A stretch of 64,000 nucleotides of DNA, taken from assembly GCF_014641555.1 (NCBI RefSeq), contig NZ_BMHY01000005.1, positions 126,011-190,010 on the forward strand, in the 5' to 3' direction. Origin of the DNA: Paenibacillus radicis (ex Gao et al. 2016). GTDB taxonomy: Bacteria; Bacillota; Bacilli; Paenibacillales; Paenibacillaceae. Made by a program: the position numbers and the translations under genes. Positions within the stretch are counted from its first letter, which is position 1, and the number at the start of each line of letters is the position of its first letter. The notes beneath the pieces are model-generated. The model was not told the origin of the DNA, did no database searches, and worked only from the letters and a program-made list of their open reading frames with translations. This document shows, one piece after another, positions 7,945 to 15,863 of the stretch.

Positions 7945-8040
7945 TTAACAGCAACCGACTTGATACCAGTACGAGCCGCCATTATCTGATTTATACGCTG
8001 CTCTCGACAATGGGCAAGAACCAAACGAACATTTATACAT
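7945..8040 (-). CDS. 31-residue four-cysteine peptide, first of a tandem pair
   Basis: A 32-codon gene on the minus strand starting at ATG 8040-8038, with a near-perfect AAAGGAGGTG ten bases upstream, the strongest ribosome binding site in this operon. Key residues: M1-Y-K-C4-S-F-G-S-C9-P, S12-R-A-A, S18-D-N-G-G, and C-terminus Y24-W-Y-Q-V-G-C30-C31. The cysteine frame C4, C9, C30, C31 is identical in the sister peptide 35 bases downstream, while residues 11 and 15-23 vary. Conservation of cysteines and the aromatic C-terminus with a variable middle argues for real, selected genes. The start lies 37 bases past the ABC exporter stop. Function unknown; export by that transporter is the natural inference. 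Confidence 0.84.
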   Translation of the reverse strand: MYKCSFGSCPLSRAAYKSDNGGSYWYQVGCC

Positions 8041-8076
8041 TTATGTTTCACCTCCTTTCATAAGGATGATGATTCA

Positions 8077-9909
8077 TTATTGGTACCACTCCGCTTGGGT
8101 GCGGAACATGTTTGCATATTCCCCATCTAATTTCATTAATTCTTCATGGCTTCCTTGCTCAACTAGTTGACCATCCTTTAAGACGAGAATCCGGTCAGCT
8201 GCCCGGCAAATGCCTAATCGATGCGAAATGAAGAAAGTGGTTTTACCATGAGTTAGCTGAGCGATGTGTTCAAACAGCTGTGCTTCCGCCATCGGATCCA
8301 AAGCCGAGGTTGGCTCGTCCAGCATGATAATCTCAGAGTCGCGGAAGAAGGCTCGGCTAATCGCGATCTTTTGCCATTGACCATAGGACAACTCATGCCC
8401 GCCATAAAATTTATGTCCCAGCTCGGTATCAAACCCTTCAGACAGTTCATTGAAAAATTCGTCTACACCTGATTTCGCAGCCGCCATTTGCAGCCGGCTC
8501 TCCTCTTGCATCCATTCCACATGGCCTAACCCGATATTTTCACGCAAAGTGAGCTGATATTGCGCAAAATCTTGAAAAATAGCGGTTACATGCTCGCGGA
8601 ATTCTTTCGTATCCATCTGATCCAGCGAAATGCCATTGTAGGATATCGTGCCCGCGGTTGGTTGATAGAGGCCGAGCAAGCATTTGGCAAGGGTGCTTTT
8701 TCCGGCACCGTTCTCACCTACGATAGCGATTTTCTCTCCAATACGCACATCGAACGAAATATCGCTCAGGATCGGCCTTCCATTGTTCGGATAACCAAAT
8801 CCTAGATTTTTCACCGAAATTCCTTGCTCTAAAGAGGCGGGGAAAGGTAATTTAGGCGTACCGTCGGTTTCTTCCTCTTTCATCGCAAGGAATTGGAACA
8901 AATCATTTGTATATAAAGCTTGCTCATAGATTCCAGCAATGTAGCTGGCCATAAATTTTAAATTTGACTGAATGGAGAATATGGTCTGAATCAATGCTAC
9001 AAAACTGGCAATGGTCATCGTTCCTAAAGCAGCCAATTTGAGCAGGAATCCGCTTATCAGCGTCACCATAACCAATAGGAGTCCATTGATGGCAACCTTG
9101 AAAATGGACATTTTCCGTTCCAAATCTATTTGCTCTTGACCATTCTGCTGGGTATATTTCCGCCACTGGTTAATGAAATAGTCGGATAACCCAAAGATAC
9201 GAATCTCCTTGGCCCATTGCCGTTCAGTTAGCAGAGTATTGAAATAGATGGATCTTCTTCGGCCCGGCGTTTGTCTCACAAACTGAGATACCTTAAAGCC
9301 GCTTTCTTTGATATCGATGTACAAGGATGGAATAATCAACAACAGAATCCCGAATGCCAAGAGCCAGTGAAATCCCAGCAAAACAACGACGAAGCCGATA
9401 ATGGTAATCAGGTTTTTAGCAATTTGCAGAAAGGACTGGAAAAATTGCAGCCCTCGGTGCTCCAAGCCCGTTGAAACTCGTTGCAGCAGATCGAAAAATT
9501 CATGGTTTTCAAAATGAAGCAGGGAGAGCCGGGCAGATTTCTCCGTAACTTCTTGGCCAAAATGTAGCAAAACGACCAGTTTGATTTTGCTAACTATAAA
9601 ATCAACATACACTTCCAGCACTAATTGCAATACAAACAGGAGCAGCTGATACAGTAAAATGACGAAAGCAGGTCCTAATTGCGATGATCCTTCTTGAATC
9701 ACCCGCTCTGTACGATGCACCAATTCGATCGTTACATAGACTTGCAGCACGGGGATGATGGCGGTACTAATCTGGGCAATGCTTAAACAGATCATGTTGA
9801 ATGGAGTCAGTTTGAACATGATACGAATCATACGGACCATCATCTGCAAGGATAGTCGTGTTTGCTGTACAACATTTTTCAAGGATGCAGACATAAGAGG
9901 ATTTACCAT
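8077..9909 (-). CDS. ABC exporter, fused membrane and ATPase domains, no peptidase domain
   Basis: A 610-residue half-transporter. About residues 25-330 hold six hydrophobic segments. The C-terminal ATPase has Walker A G-E-N-G-A-G-K-S-T, signature L-S-Y-G-Q-W-Q-K, and Walker B I-I-M-L-D-E-P-T-S-A-L-D. The S-Y-G-Q-W-Q-K form resembles exporters of lantibiotics and other ribosomal peptides (NisT/SpaT-like). There is no N-terminal C39 peptidase domain, so it should not cleave a double-glycine leader. This fits the leaderless small peptides immediately downstream. The start overlaps the redoxin stop by seven bases, indicating translational coupling. Proposed role: ATP-driven export of the two four-cysteine peptides. 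Confidence 0.9.
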   Translation of the reverse strand: MVNPLMSASLKNVVQQTRLSLQMMVRMIRIMFKLTPFNMICLSIAQISTAIIPVLQVYVTIELVHRTERVIQEGSSQLGPAFVILLYQLLLFVLQLVLEVYVDFIVSKIKLVVLLHFGQEVTEKSARLSLLHFENHEFFDLLQRVSTGLEHRGLQFFQSFLQIAKNLITIIGFVVVLLGFHWLLAFGILLLIIPSLYIDIKESGFKVSQFVRQTPGRRRSIYFNTLLTERQWAKEIRIFGLSDYFINQWRKYTQQNGQEQIDLERKMSIFKVAINGLLLVMVTLISGFLLKLAALGTMTIASFVALIQTIFSIQSNLKFMASYIAGIYEQALYTNDLFQFLAMKEEETDGTPKLPFPASLEQGISVKNLGFGYPNNGRPILSDISFDVRIGEKIAIVGENGAGKSTLAKCLLGLYQPTAGTISYNGISLDQMDTKEFREHVTAIFQDFAQYQLTLRENIGLGHVEWMQEESRLQMAAAKSGVDEFFNELSEGFDTELGHKFYGGHELSYGQWQKIAISRAFFRDSEIIMLDEPTSALDPMAEAQLFEHIAQLTHGKTTFFISHRLGICRAADRILVLKDGQLVEQGSHEELMKLDGEYANMFRTQAEWYQ

Positions 9910-10466
9910 GCTTTTGCTAAGCGGCTTTCATGTTCCACAGTTGCTGAAGCCATAAGGTTAAGGTCATCTTCCTGATCCAGATTGCTTTTAGAAGCAACGA
10001 GCCCTTCTTGGTCAACTGCGTAACCAAACGGGAAAAAGTGAGTTTGAAAAAATTCAGTATCTTGGGGCGTGCATGCAATGACAGGCAGCTTAAGCTGATA
10101 TTTCTCGACCGTTTGCGTAATTTGTTCTTCCTGATCTGCGAACAGCAAGATATAGATTGGAATGTGCGGATGTTGTTGACGGAATCGGTGCAATTTCGGA
10201 TACAAAGCTTCACAGGTCCCGCATAATGTCATGGAGAGAATGACCAGTGCATTATTAAAGTGAGGGACAGCTCCATCCAACGTTAACCGGCCGTCATTCG
10301 GAAAGGGGATTCCCTTCGGCAGGCCGATGCCATCCAAACCACTTTGTACAGGTGTATCTTGTTTCGGACTGGCCGGTTTTCTTTTTAAAAGATAAACACA
10401 AGCTGCAGTTAAGAGGATGACCAGCATCCACAATATGATATACGAAACATAGAATATAGCTGACAA
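9903..10466 (-). CDS. Membrane-anchored thioredoxin-like protein (TlpA/MauD type)
   Basis: 187 residues. One N-terminal transmembrane segment (about residues 3-27) is followed by a thioredoxin-like domain with a redox motif L-C-G-T-C (CxxC) after a beta strand, as in TlpA, MauD and redoxin-family proteins. I set the start at TTG 10466 because GGAGG lies seven bases upstream; an in-frame start at 10508 would lie inside the preceding gene with no ribosome binding site. The active site should face outside the cell. It sits between a MauE-like membrane protein and the peptide exporter, so its likely role is making or isomerising disulfides in the exported four-cysteine peptides, with MauE as electron partner. 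Confidence 0.82.
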   Translation of the reverse strand: MSAIFYVSYIILWMLVILLTAACVYLLKRKPASPKQDTPVQSGLDGIGLPKGIPFPNDGRLTLDGAVPHFNNALVILSMTLCGTCEALYPKLHRFRQQHPHIPIYILLFADQEEQITQTVEKYQLKLPVIACTPQDTEFFQTHFFPFGYAVDQEGLVASKSNLDQEDDLNLMASATVEHESRLAKAW

Positions 10467-10479
10467 GATAAAGCCTCCT

Positions 10480-11001
10480 TTAATCCGTTTGCGGGTTTGA
10501 AAGAGCACTTATAATGAATTGAACGATCAAATATAGGCCCAATATGCCAGCCCAGGAAAGGAGGTACAGAACTAAATCCTCCCACTTTATAGCTGCTAAG
10601 GAAGCGGGGTGATTTGCAATCGTGATGTAACTGTTCATGACGAGTAACACGACAACCCTTAGAATCGTACCCCACCCGAGATATTCGTCCCGCAGCTTCC
10701 CAAAGCAGTTGCACTGGATTTGTTCTTTCTTGTATAGGGCCATGAAAATAGCATAGATAAATCCTCCAATTAAGCAGAATGCAAGGATTTCTCCAATCCA
10801 AACGGTTGCACTCGATAACAATAAACCGGCGGTCAGGATTTCAAGTAAAGGAACCAGCCAGGCGCCTGCGGAACTGAGCGGCTTGGGTATACCGATGGCT
10901 ATAAGCGTGTTTTTCATTGAAGAAGGAGAATACAATTTCAGCAGGCCAGTTAGTCCGAAAATCATAGCCAGTCCCATTTGAATAAAGCTTGGAACGCTCA
11001 T
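10480..11001 (-). CDS. MauE/DoxX-like redox membrane protein
   Basis: 173 residues with four or five hydrophobic helices. A C-N-C-F-G motif follows the third helix; a cysteine pair before F-G is typical of MauE proteins, which work with MauD in disulfide formation for methylamine dehydrogenase and are used elsewhere as general redox partners of TlpA-like proteins. I chose ATG 11001, behind a GGGGGG stretch, rather than the upstream start at 11067. It is the first gene of the peptide operon. No methylamine dehydrogenase genes are present, so the pathway must be something else. Oxidative folding of the cysteine-rich peptides is the simplest reading. Confidence 0.8.
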   Translation of the reverse strand: MSVPSFIQMGLAMIFGLTGLLKLYSPSSMKNTLIAIGIPKPLSSAGAWLVPLLEILTAGLLLSSATVWIGEILAFCLIGGFIYAIFMALYKKEQIQCNCFGKLRDEYLGWGTILRVVVLLVMNSYITIANHPASLAAIKWEDLVLYLLSWAGILGLYLIVQFIISALSNPQTD

Positions 11002-11105
11002 CTCAACCCCCCTGAGTCGCTGTAATGAATGGCTTTTACCAGGCAAGGATGCCTGTCCATTAGTCAATGAGCACCTATGGTTACCCTGGTAGTTTTCTTG
11101 TTAAT

Positions 11106-11135
11106 ATTGTAATTATTGGAACCTAATCGGCACAA
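11106..11135 (-). promoter_or_regulatory. Candidate promoter of the peptide operon
   Basis: Read on the minus strand, TTGTGC (11135-11130) and TACAAT (11111-11106) are separated by 18 bases, a fair sigma-A arrangement. It lies 105 bases before the MauE-like start at 11001. The -35 is weak. No other better candidate was seen in the 283-base divergent intergenic region. Confidence 0.35.
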
Positions 11136-11204
11136 TGTCATCCGCTACTCTAGTTACGTGCAGAATTACTATACAAGGTATTTACAAAACCGCAGCTTCA
11201 ATCA

Positions 11205-11233
11205 TTTACACTGAGAATAGTTATCAATATAAT
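11205..11233 (+). promoter_or_regulatory. Sigma-A promoter with Fur-like box in the spacer
   Basis: TTTACA (11205-11210) and a perfect TATAAT (11228-11233) are separated by 17 bases. Inside the spacer, TGAGAATAGTTATCA (11212-11226) matches the 7-1-7 Fur inverted repeat TGATAATnATTATCA except at two positions. Binding there would block RNA polymerase when iron is sufficient. This fits the downstream siderophore-binding gene. A small CCGCA/TGCGG hairpin follows in the leader at 11249-11262. Confidence 0.8.
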
Positions 11234-11284
11234 GAAGAAGGAGAATGACCGCAGTTTTGCGGCTGGAGGGAATGATACACTGCG

Positions 11285-13267
11285 ATGAATTTGAATGAAC
11301 ATATTACGCTATGGAACCATGCTTCTATTAAATTAATGGACGTACGCTATGTGCTTCTGGAGCAAGGAGAAGTACTGCGGGAATATTTCCTTCCAGCCAG
11401 TGTTTTTCTATATGCCGTTCGCGGCCGTGCAAATATTCGGCTGGATAATGAGACGCATCGTGTGAATGGGGTTCACATACTGCATGGAGGAAAGGGTGCG
11501 CGTCTTGATATAACAGCCGAAGAGCGGTTCGAATATTATTTGATCCTGTACAAAGCATCGTTGACATTACCCGCCTCTCAGGAATGGATGCGGTTTATAG
11601 CATTGAACAAGCCGTTTCAGCTTCAATATGGTTTCTTACCGCTGTATCCGCTATCCCTGCAGGATAAGGCGAGACATCTATTTGAAGATTGGATGAAGCC
11701 GGAACCGTTGGATAAATTCCATGCGAGGATGCTTTTTTACCAATTTGTGCACGAGCTATTATGGCAAATGCAGCGTCAGGGTATCGAGCCTATGCGTCCC
11801 GATTTGGCTTCGCAGGCGCTTCGTTTCATGAATGAGCGCTTTATGGAGCCGATAACACTCGATATGCTGGCGGATTTGTTTGATTGCAGTACGAGGAATT
11901 TGACCAAGCTGTTCAAAAGCAAAATGAATGAAAGTCCTATTCGTTTGCTCACTCAAATTCGTATGGACAAGGCTGCGCAGCTTTTGACGGAAACAGATGC
12001 TCCGCTGCAAGAGATTGCTCAACTGGTTGGCTATCCCGATGCGCATACGTTGAGCCGCAGCTTCAAGAAGCATTATGGCATGCCGCCTGCGGTATTTAGG
12101 ACGAAGCATCTTCGTGCAGATCCGGTTCTGAAATTGCCAAGTATCCGTTCCCGATCTGCCATTGTGTCAAGCCGCCCTCTTCGTTATATTGATAATGGCT
12201 ATGAGAATTATTATCAGATAAGCGGAAAGGAAGATTCACGCATGTCCAAAGGAAACCATTCAGGCTTTATGGCTGCGGCTACATTGCTATTATGTTTTAC
12301 ATTATTGTTGTCTGCATGTTCTAGTGGTTCAAGCACAGGAAATATCAGTACCAGCAAGGAAGGAACGAACGTGTCGGGACAGCAGTCTGCGGGACAAGCT
12401 TCTGCAAATACGGCCCCGGATGCAACGACTAAAACCTATACAGATAGTCAAGGTACGGTAGTCATTCCTATGAATCCCAAGCATATTGTAGATTTGACAG
12501 GCAGTTTTACCGGCAATTTATTAGCGCTTGGCGTTAAACCTGTAGGGGTTCAAGCTGACTTGCTGAAGAATCCTTTCTTGGATGGGATGCTTGACGGAGT
12601 CGAATCGGTAGACATTTCATTCTCGCCGGAGAAAATTTTGAGCTGGCAGCCTGATCTTATTATTGTAGTCGCAGCCGCCGAGTTGGAACCGGTCTATAAA
12701 GAGCTGGACAAGATTGCTCCGGTGGTCCGGTTGGAATACGGGAAATATTCTTACAAAGACTTGATGCTCGAGTACGGTAAAATTGCAGGTAAGGAGCAGG
12801 CTGCTCAGGATTGGTTGAAAAATTGGGATGAGAAAATCAATGAATACAAACCACAAATTACACAAGTCGTAGGCGATAAAACCGTGTCTATCCTTCAACC
12901 TTATGCGAGCGGAATTTATGCATTTGGCGATTTTTACGCCAGAGGCGGGGAAATTTTATATAAAGAATTTGGCTTGAAGGCTCCAAAGTTTATTCAGGAT
13001 GAAATTTTGGCTAAAGGTGAAGGCGTTATTCACTTGTCACTTGAGAGACTGCCGGATTATGCGGGCGATTATATTTTTACGAGCAATTGGGGCTGGGATA
13101 ATGGCGACCCGGAAGTTGTATACGGCAGCAGTATTTGGAAGAACCTCCCTGCAGTTAAACAAGATCGTGTGTTTTTTATTAACGCTGAAGGCTCTTACTA
13201 TAATGATGCTGTATCGCTGGAAGCTCAACTGGATTTTATTGTTGAAAGCTTTCTTGGGAAAAAATAA
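11285..13267 (+). CDS. AraC-family regulator fused to a siderophore-binding lipoprotein domain
   Basis: 660 residues in one open frame. Residues 1-160 form a cupin-like AraC sensor, and about 176-275 the two-helix AraC DNA-binding domain ending P-A-V-F-R-T-K-H. Residues 328-345 are a hydrophobic segment with a lipobox L-S-A-C345, and 385-660 form a periplasmic-binding domain of the iron-siderophore (FeuA/FecB) type. AraC plus binding-domain fusions exist (B. subtilis Btr activates siderophore uptake), but an internal lipoprotein signal is unexpected. AAAGGAAG sits nine bases before an in-frame ATG at 12242 that would make a normal 341-residue lipoprotein. So this may be a membrane-spanning sensor, or one frame giving two proteins. 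The Fur-like promoter supports iron control. Confidence 0.85.
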   Translation: MNLNEHITLWNHASIKLMDVRYVLLEQGEVLREYFLPASVFLYAVRGRANIRLDNETHRVNGVHILHGGKGARLDITAEERFEYYLILYKASLTLPASQEWMRFIALNKPFQLQYGFLPLYPLSLQDKARHLFEDWMKPEPLDKFHARMLFYQFVHELLWQMQRQGIEPMRPDLASQALRFMNERFMEPITLDMLADLFDCSTRNLTKLFKSKMNESPIRLLTQIRMDKAAQLLTETDAPLQEIAQLVGYPDAHTLSRSFKKHYGMPPAVFRTKHLRADPVLKLPSIRSRSAIVSSRPLRYIDNGYENYYQISGKEDSRMSKGNHSGFMAAATLLLCFTLLLSACSSGSSTGNISTSKEGTNVSGQQSAGQASANTAPDATTKTYTDSQGTVVIPMNPKHIVDLTGSFTGNLLALGVKPVGVQADLLKNPFLDGMLDGVESVDISFSPEKILSWQPDLIIVVAAAELEPVYKELDKIAPVVRLEYGKYSYKDLMLEYGKIAGKEQAAQDWLKNWDEKINEYKPQITQVVGDKTVSILQPYASGIYAFGDFYARGGEILYKEFGLKAPKFIQDEILAKGEGVIHLSLERLPDYAGDYIFTSNWGWDNGDPEVVYGSSIWKNLPAVKQDRVFFINAEGSYYNDAVSLEAQLDFIVESFLGKK

Positions 13268-13288
13268 GTGCGATCCTCGGATGAAATG

Positions 13289-13315
13289 GCGGCCTTTATG
13301 GGCCGCTTTTTGTTT
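13289..13315 (+). terminator. Rho-independent terminator
   Basis: GCGGCC and GGCCGC flank a short TTTAT loop and are followed by TTTTTGTTTTTG. It starts 22 bases after the stop of the AraC/siderophore-binding gene. Confidence 0.88.
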
Positions 13316-13460
13316 TTGCTGATAGTGCCGTTAAATTGAGAGTTTAAATTTTGAAGCGGTTTTGAGCTATTGGGCAGCATGTATCCATACAAAAAAAGGG
13401 GATTGTTTTTTCATAAAGAATATAGAATGTTGAAAAGAAAAAGATTAGAAGGTGATGAAT

Positions 13461-13943
13461 ATGAATAAAAAAATGACCGAATTTATGATTTGGGCTAAAG
13501 AAAACCGTTGGGATATCATCGAAAAATCGGAGTCTCAATTAAACTTGAATAGCAGCATTACATCTAGATATAAAGACATTCCAAGTGAATATTTAGATTT
13601 TTTAAGTGCGGTTGAAACGTGTATTACACCAGATGAGAAGACTTGGTTTATTTGCGAGAATGAGTTCAATAATCGCTCAGATCATGCATTTAAATGGAAT
13701 GAATATGAATTGCTCAGTTTAGAAGCAGCAGTGGATGATGACATATGGAAATCAGAAATATCTGCGTGGTGGGATCATTACCTGCCAATCGTTATGTCCG
13801 TTGATGGCGGATATTCTTTCTATGCAATTAGTTTAACAAATGATAGAGGTGCTATTGTACGTGGGTATGAGCCTGAGTTCGAAGAAGTTGAAAAAGTAGC
13901 AAGTACCCTTGAAGAGTTTTTTGAGTTATTGATGTCAAATTAA
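13461..13943 (+). CDS. SMI1/KNR4 (SUKH)-like protein
   Basis: 160 residues, no signal or membrane segment. The pattern is that of the SMI1/KNR4 (SUKH) superfamily: an early helix, I-P-S-E-Y-L-D-F-L, a middle W-F-I-C, then a late strand and glycine-rich turn (V-D-G-G-Y-S-F-Y-A-I) and a final helix T-L-E-E-F-F-E-L-L. SUKH proteins are often immunity proteins to secreted or contact-dependent toxins, but many stand-alone members have unknown roles. AGAAGG lies eight bases before ATG 13461, which I prefer over GTG 13452. No toxin gene is adjacent, so an orphan immunity role is only a possibility. Confidence 0.7.
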   Translation: MNKKMTEFMIWAKENRWDIIEKSESQLNLNSSITSRYKDIPSEYLDFLSAVETCITPDEKTWFICENEFNNRSDHAFKWNEYELLSLEAAVDDDIWKSEISAWWDHYLPIVMSVDGGYSFYAISLTNDRGAIVRGYEPEFEEVEKVASTLEEFFELLMSN

Positions 13944-14047
13944 ATTCAGTAGAGTATATTTAAGTTTTTTTACTAAGCTGCCCAACCTTTTTCGTTTTCG
14001 AAGCAGTATTTAGTTGAGTGCTACCGAAAAGAAGGAGCTTTTAAGTC

Positions 14048-15697
14048 ATGGATAAACAACAAGCTGACCGTGTCATTAAGGATTACATCAAGCCGCTGTA
14101 TGGATTTGCTTTGAACAAAACGAGCAAGATCGCTGAAGCCGAGGAGCTGGCGGGAAGAATGACGCTGGAGGTATACCAGACGCTTCTCAAAAAGGCGGAG
14201 TTTCTTGACTTGAACAGCTACGTCTTCAAGATCGCGCATTATGTGTGGGCGAAATACGTTGGTGAGAAAGTAAAAGCATCCAACCAATTGCGGATAGATG
14301 ACACAGAGGTGTTGTCCAAGGACGAGGGCTTCGACAGGATCATCCGTCAAGAGACAGCTGGCGCATTGCGGCGGGAAATCGCTTTTTTATCTCACCAGCA
14401 ACGAGAAATCGTAGTCAAGTACTATTATGGTGGTATGAAAATTAGCGAAATTGCAGCTGCGATGGGGCTATCTGGCGGAACGGTTAAATGGCACCTATTC
14501 GAAGCGAAAAAGGAGCTGAAACACAAGATGAACACCATTCGATCAATGGGCAATCTTGGTATCAATCCGATCCGCATGACAAGTTTAGGACATAGCGGAT
14601 CTCCGGGCAACAAAGGCGATACTGCCGACTTTCTGGCGACGGCGATTAGACAAAACATCGCTTTTTCCGCTTATCACAAGCCGCTAACGATCAAAGAAAT
14701 TGCTGAGGAACTAGGCATTTCACCTGTATTCATCGAGGATGAAGTCGAAGCTCTTGAGGAATACGGTTTCTTGGATCAACTACCGGGCGCTAAATATCGT
14801 ACGAATATGTACATTGATGAACCGTCCCAATCAAAAAGTGAGGCATTGCACCGCTTGTACGAAGAGTATGCGGAGATTGCTGTCGAGCATTATTTTAAGT
14901 TCTTTTTTCCGATCGCTGAACAATTCAAAGAAACCGGTGTCTATATCCCAGGCGGAGACACCAATCTGCTGTTGTGGAGCCTCATTCCGTATGCTGGAAA
15001 AGAGCTGAGTTTCAATGAACTTGTGAAGGTAAGCGATCAAGACGTTTTAGTCAGCCGTAAAGATGGCGGGCATTATGCCGCCTATGCAACGATCAACAGA
15101 GAGTTCGATGTAAGCTATGACCGGGAAATCTATTATTTTTGCGGCGATATGAACCGGAATTCCGATGAGCTGTCGTTAAAAGCGTGGCAGACCGATACGT
15201 GGTGGTCCGGCAGACAGGGCGGCTGGAGAGACAATCTGAGTTCAGATTTTATCAGCCTCATGCACGTAATTAATGGAGATTTGCCGCAAAACCATACGAA
15301 CATCGATGCCTATCGGCGTCTACATGACAAGCAGTATCTCCTTCGAACGGAGTCTGGACTTGAAGCCAATATTGTTTATTGTAAAGATAAGCAAACAGGA
15401 GAACGTCTGCACACCGCGATTCCACAACCGTCCGAACGAATAAGAGAGGCTGCCGCGAAATTGGATCAGGCTGTCTATCAATTGCAGCTCAATGGCCAGC
15501 CCGAACATGCGCATAAATACGTGCGTTACTGGGCTCAGAACAGCATGGCATCCGGAACAATACGCGCTTACGTGCTCAAACATTTGGTTGACTTAGGTAT
15601 GTTGAAAGTACCTGATCCACACCGGCAAAAAGGTATTTCCACGATTATGTTCATCAATAAAGCTAGCGCGGGGTCGCCGGTGTTAAATGGAGGGTAA
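14048..15697 (+). CDS. Sigma-70-like (ECF) protein with long C-terminal extension
   Basis: 549 residues. Residues 1-80 resemble sigma region 2, and 100-165 sigma region 4, with H-Q-Q-R-E-I-V-V and the helix-turn-helix K-I-S-E-I-A-A-A-M-G..G-T-V-K-W-H-L. That much is a complete short sigma factor. About 380 residues follow: a second helix-turn-helix at about 215-245 (T-I-K-E-I-A-E-E-L-G-I-S) and then a domain I do not recognise. AAGGAG precedes ATG 14048. No anti-sigma gene follows. The next genes encode a LytTR-type regulator and an ABC pair, so it may control that locus. The extension could be a built-in sensor, but no ligand site is recognisable. Confidence 0.75.
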   Translation: MDKQQADRVIKDYIKPLYGFALNKTSKIAEAEELAGRMTLEVYQTLLKKAEFLDLNSYVFKIAHYVWAKYVGEKVKASNQLRIDDTEVLSKDEGFDRIIRQETAGALRREIAFLSHQQREIVVKYYYGGMKISEIAAAMGLSGGTVKWHLFEAKKELKHKMNTIRSMGNLGINPIRMTSLGHSGSPGNKGDTADFLATAIRQNIAFSAYHKPLTIKEIAEELGISPVFIEDEVEALEEYGFLDQLPGAKYRTNMYIDEPSQSKSEALHRLYEEYAEIAVEHYFKFFFPIAEQFKETGVYIPGGDTNLLLWSLIPYAGKELSFNELVKVSDQDVLVSRKDGGHYAAYATINREFDVSYDREIYYFCGDMNRNSDELSLKAWQTDTWWSGRQGGWRDNLSSDFISLMHVINGDLPQNHTNIDAYRRLHDKQYLLRTESGLEANIVYCKDKQTGERLHTAIPQPSERIREAAAKLDQAVYQLQLNGQPEHAHKYVRYWAQNSMASGTIRAYVLKHLVDLGMLKVPDPHRQKGISTIMFINKASAGSPVLNGG

Positions 15698-15710
15698 AAT
15701 ATTTCAATGC

Positions 15711-15740
15711 AGGGCACCCATTCGGGTGCCCTTTCTTTTC
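15711..15740 (+). terminator. Rho-independent terminator
   Basis: GGGCACCC and GGGTGCCC flank an ATTC loop and are followed by TTTCTTTTC. It closes the sigma-like gene and separates it from the LytTR/ABC unit. Confidence 0.9.
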
Positions 15741-15863
15741 TCAGTAACGATTTGGAACCATGGAAGTATGTGGATCAGCCTTCTATTGTAGGTTACAATC
15801 GGAATATATTGAGTAATGCTATATTTAATAGTTGGCTATGGGTATGTTAGGAGGCTGAAACGT

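Noticed and set aside
8077..9909. Possibility that the peptide exporter carries a C39 leader-peptidase domain.
   Set aside because: The protein begins directly with membrane segments; there is no N-terminal cysteine-protease region, which agrees with the peptides lacking a double-glycine leader.
11245..11297. A 16-codon upstream frame overlapping the AraC/siderophore-binding start.
   Set aside because: The candidate ribosome binding site is only two bases from its ATG, so translation is unlikely.
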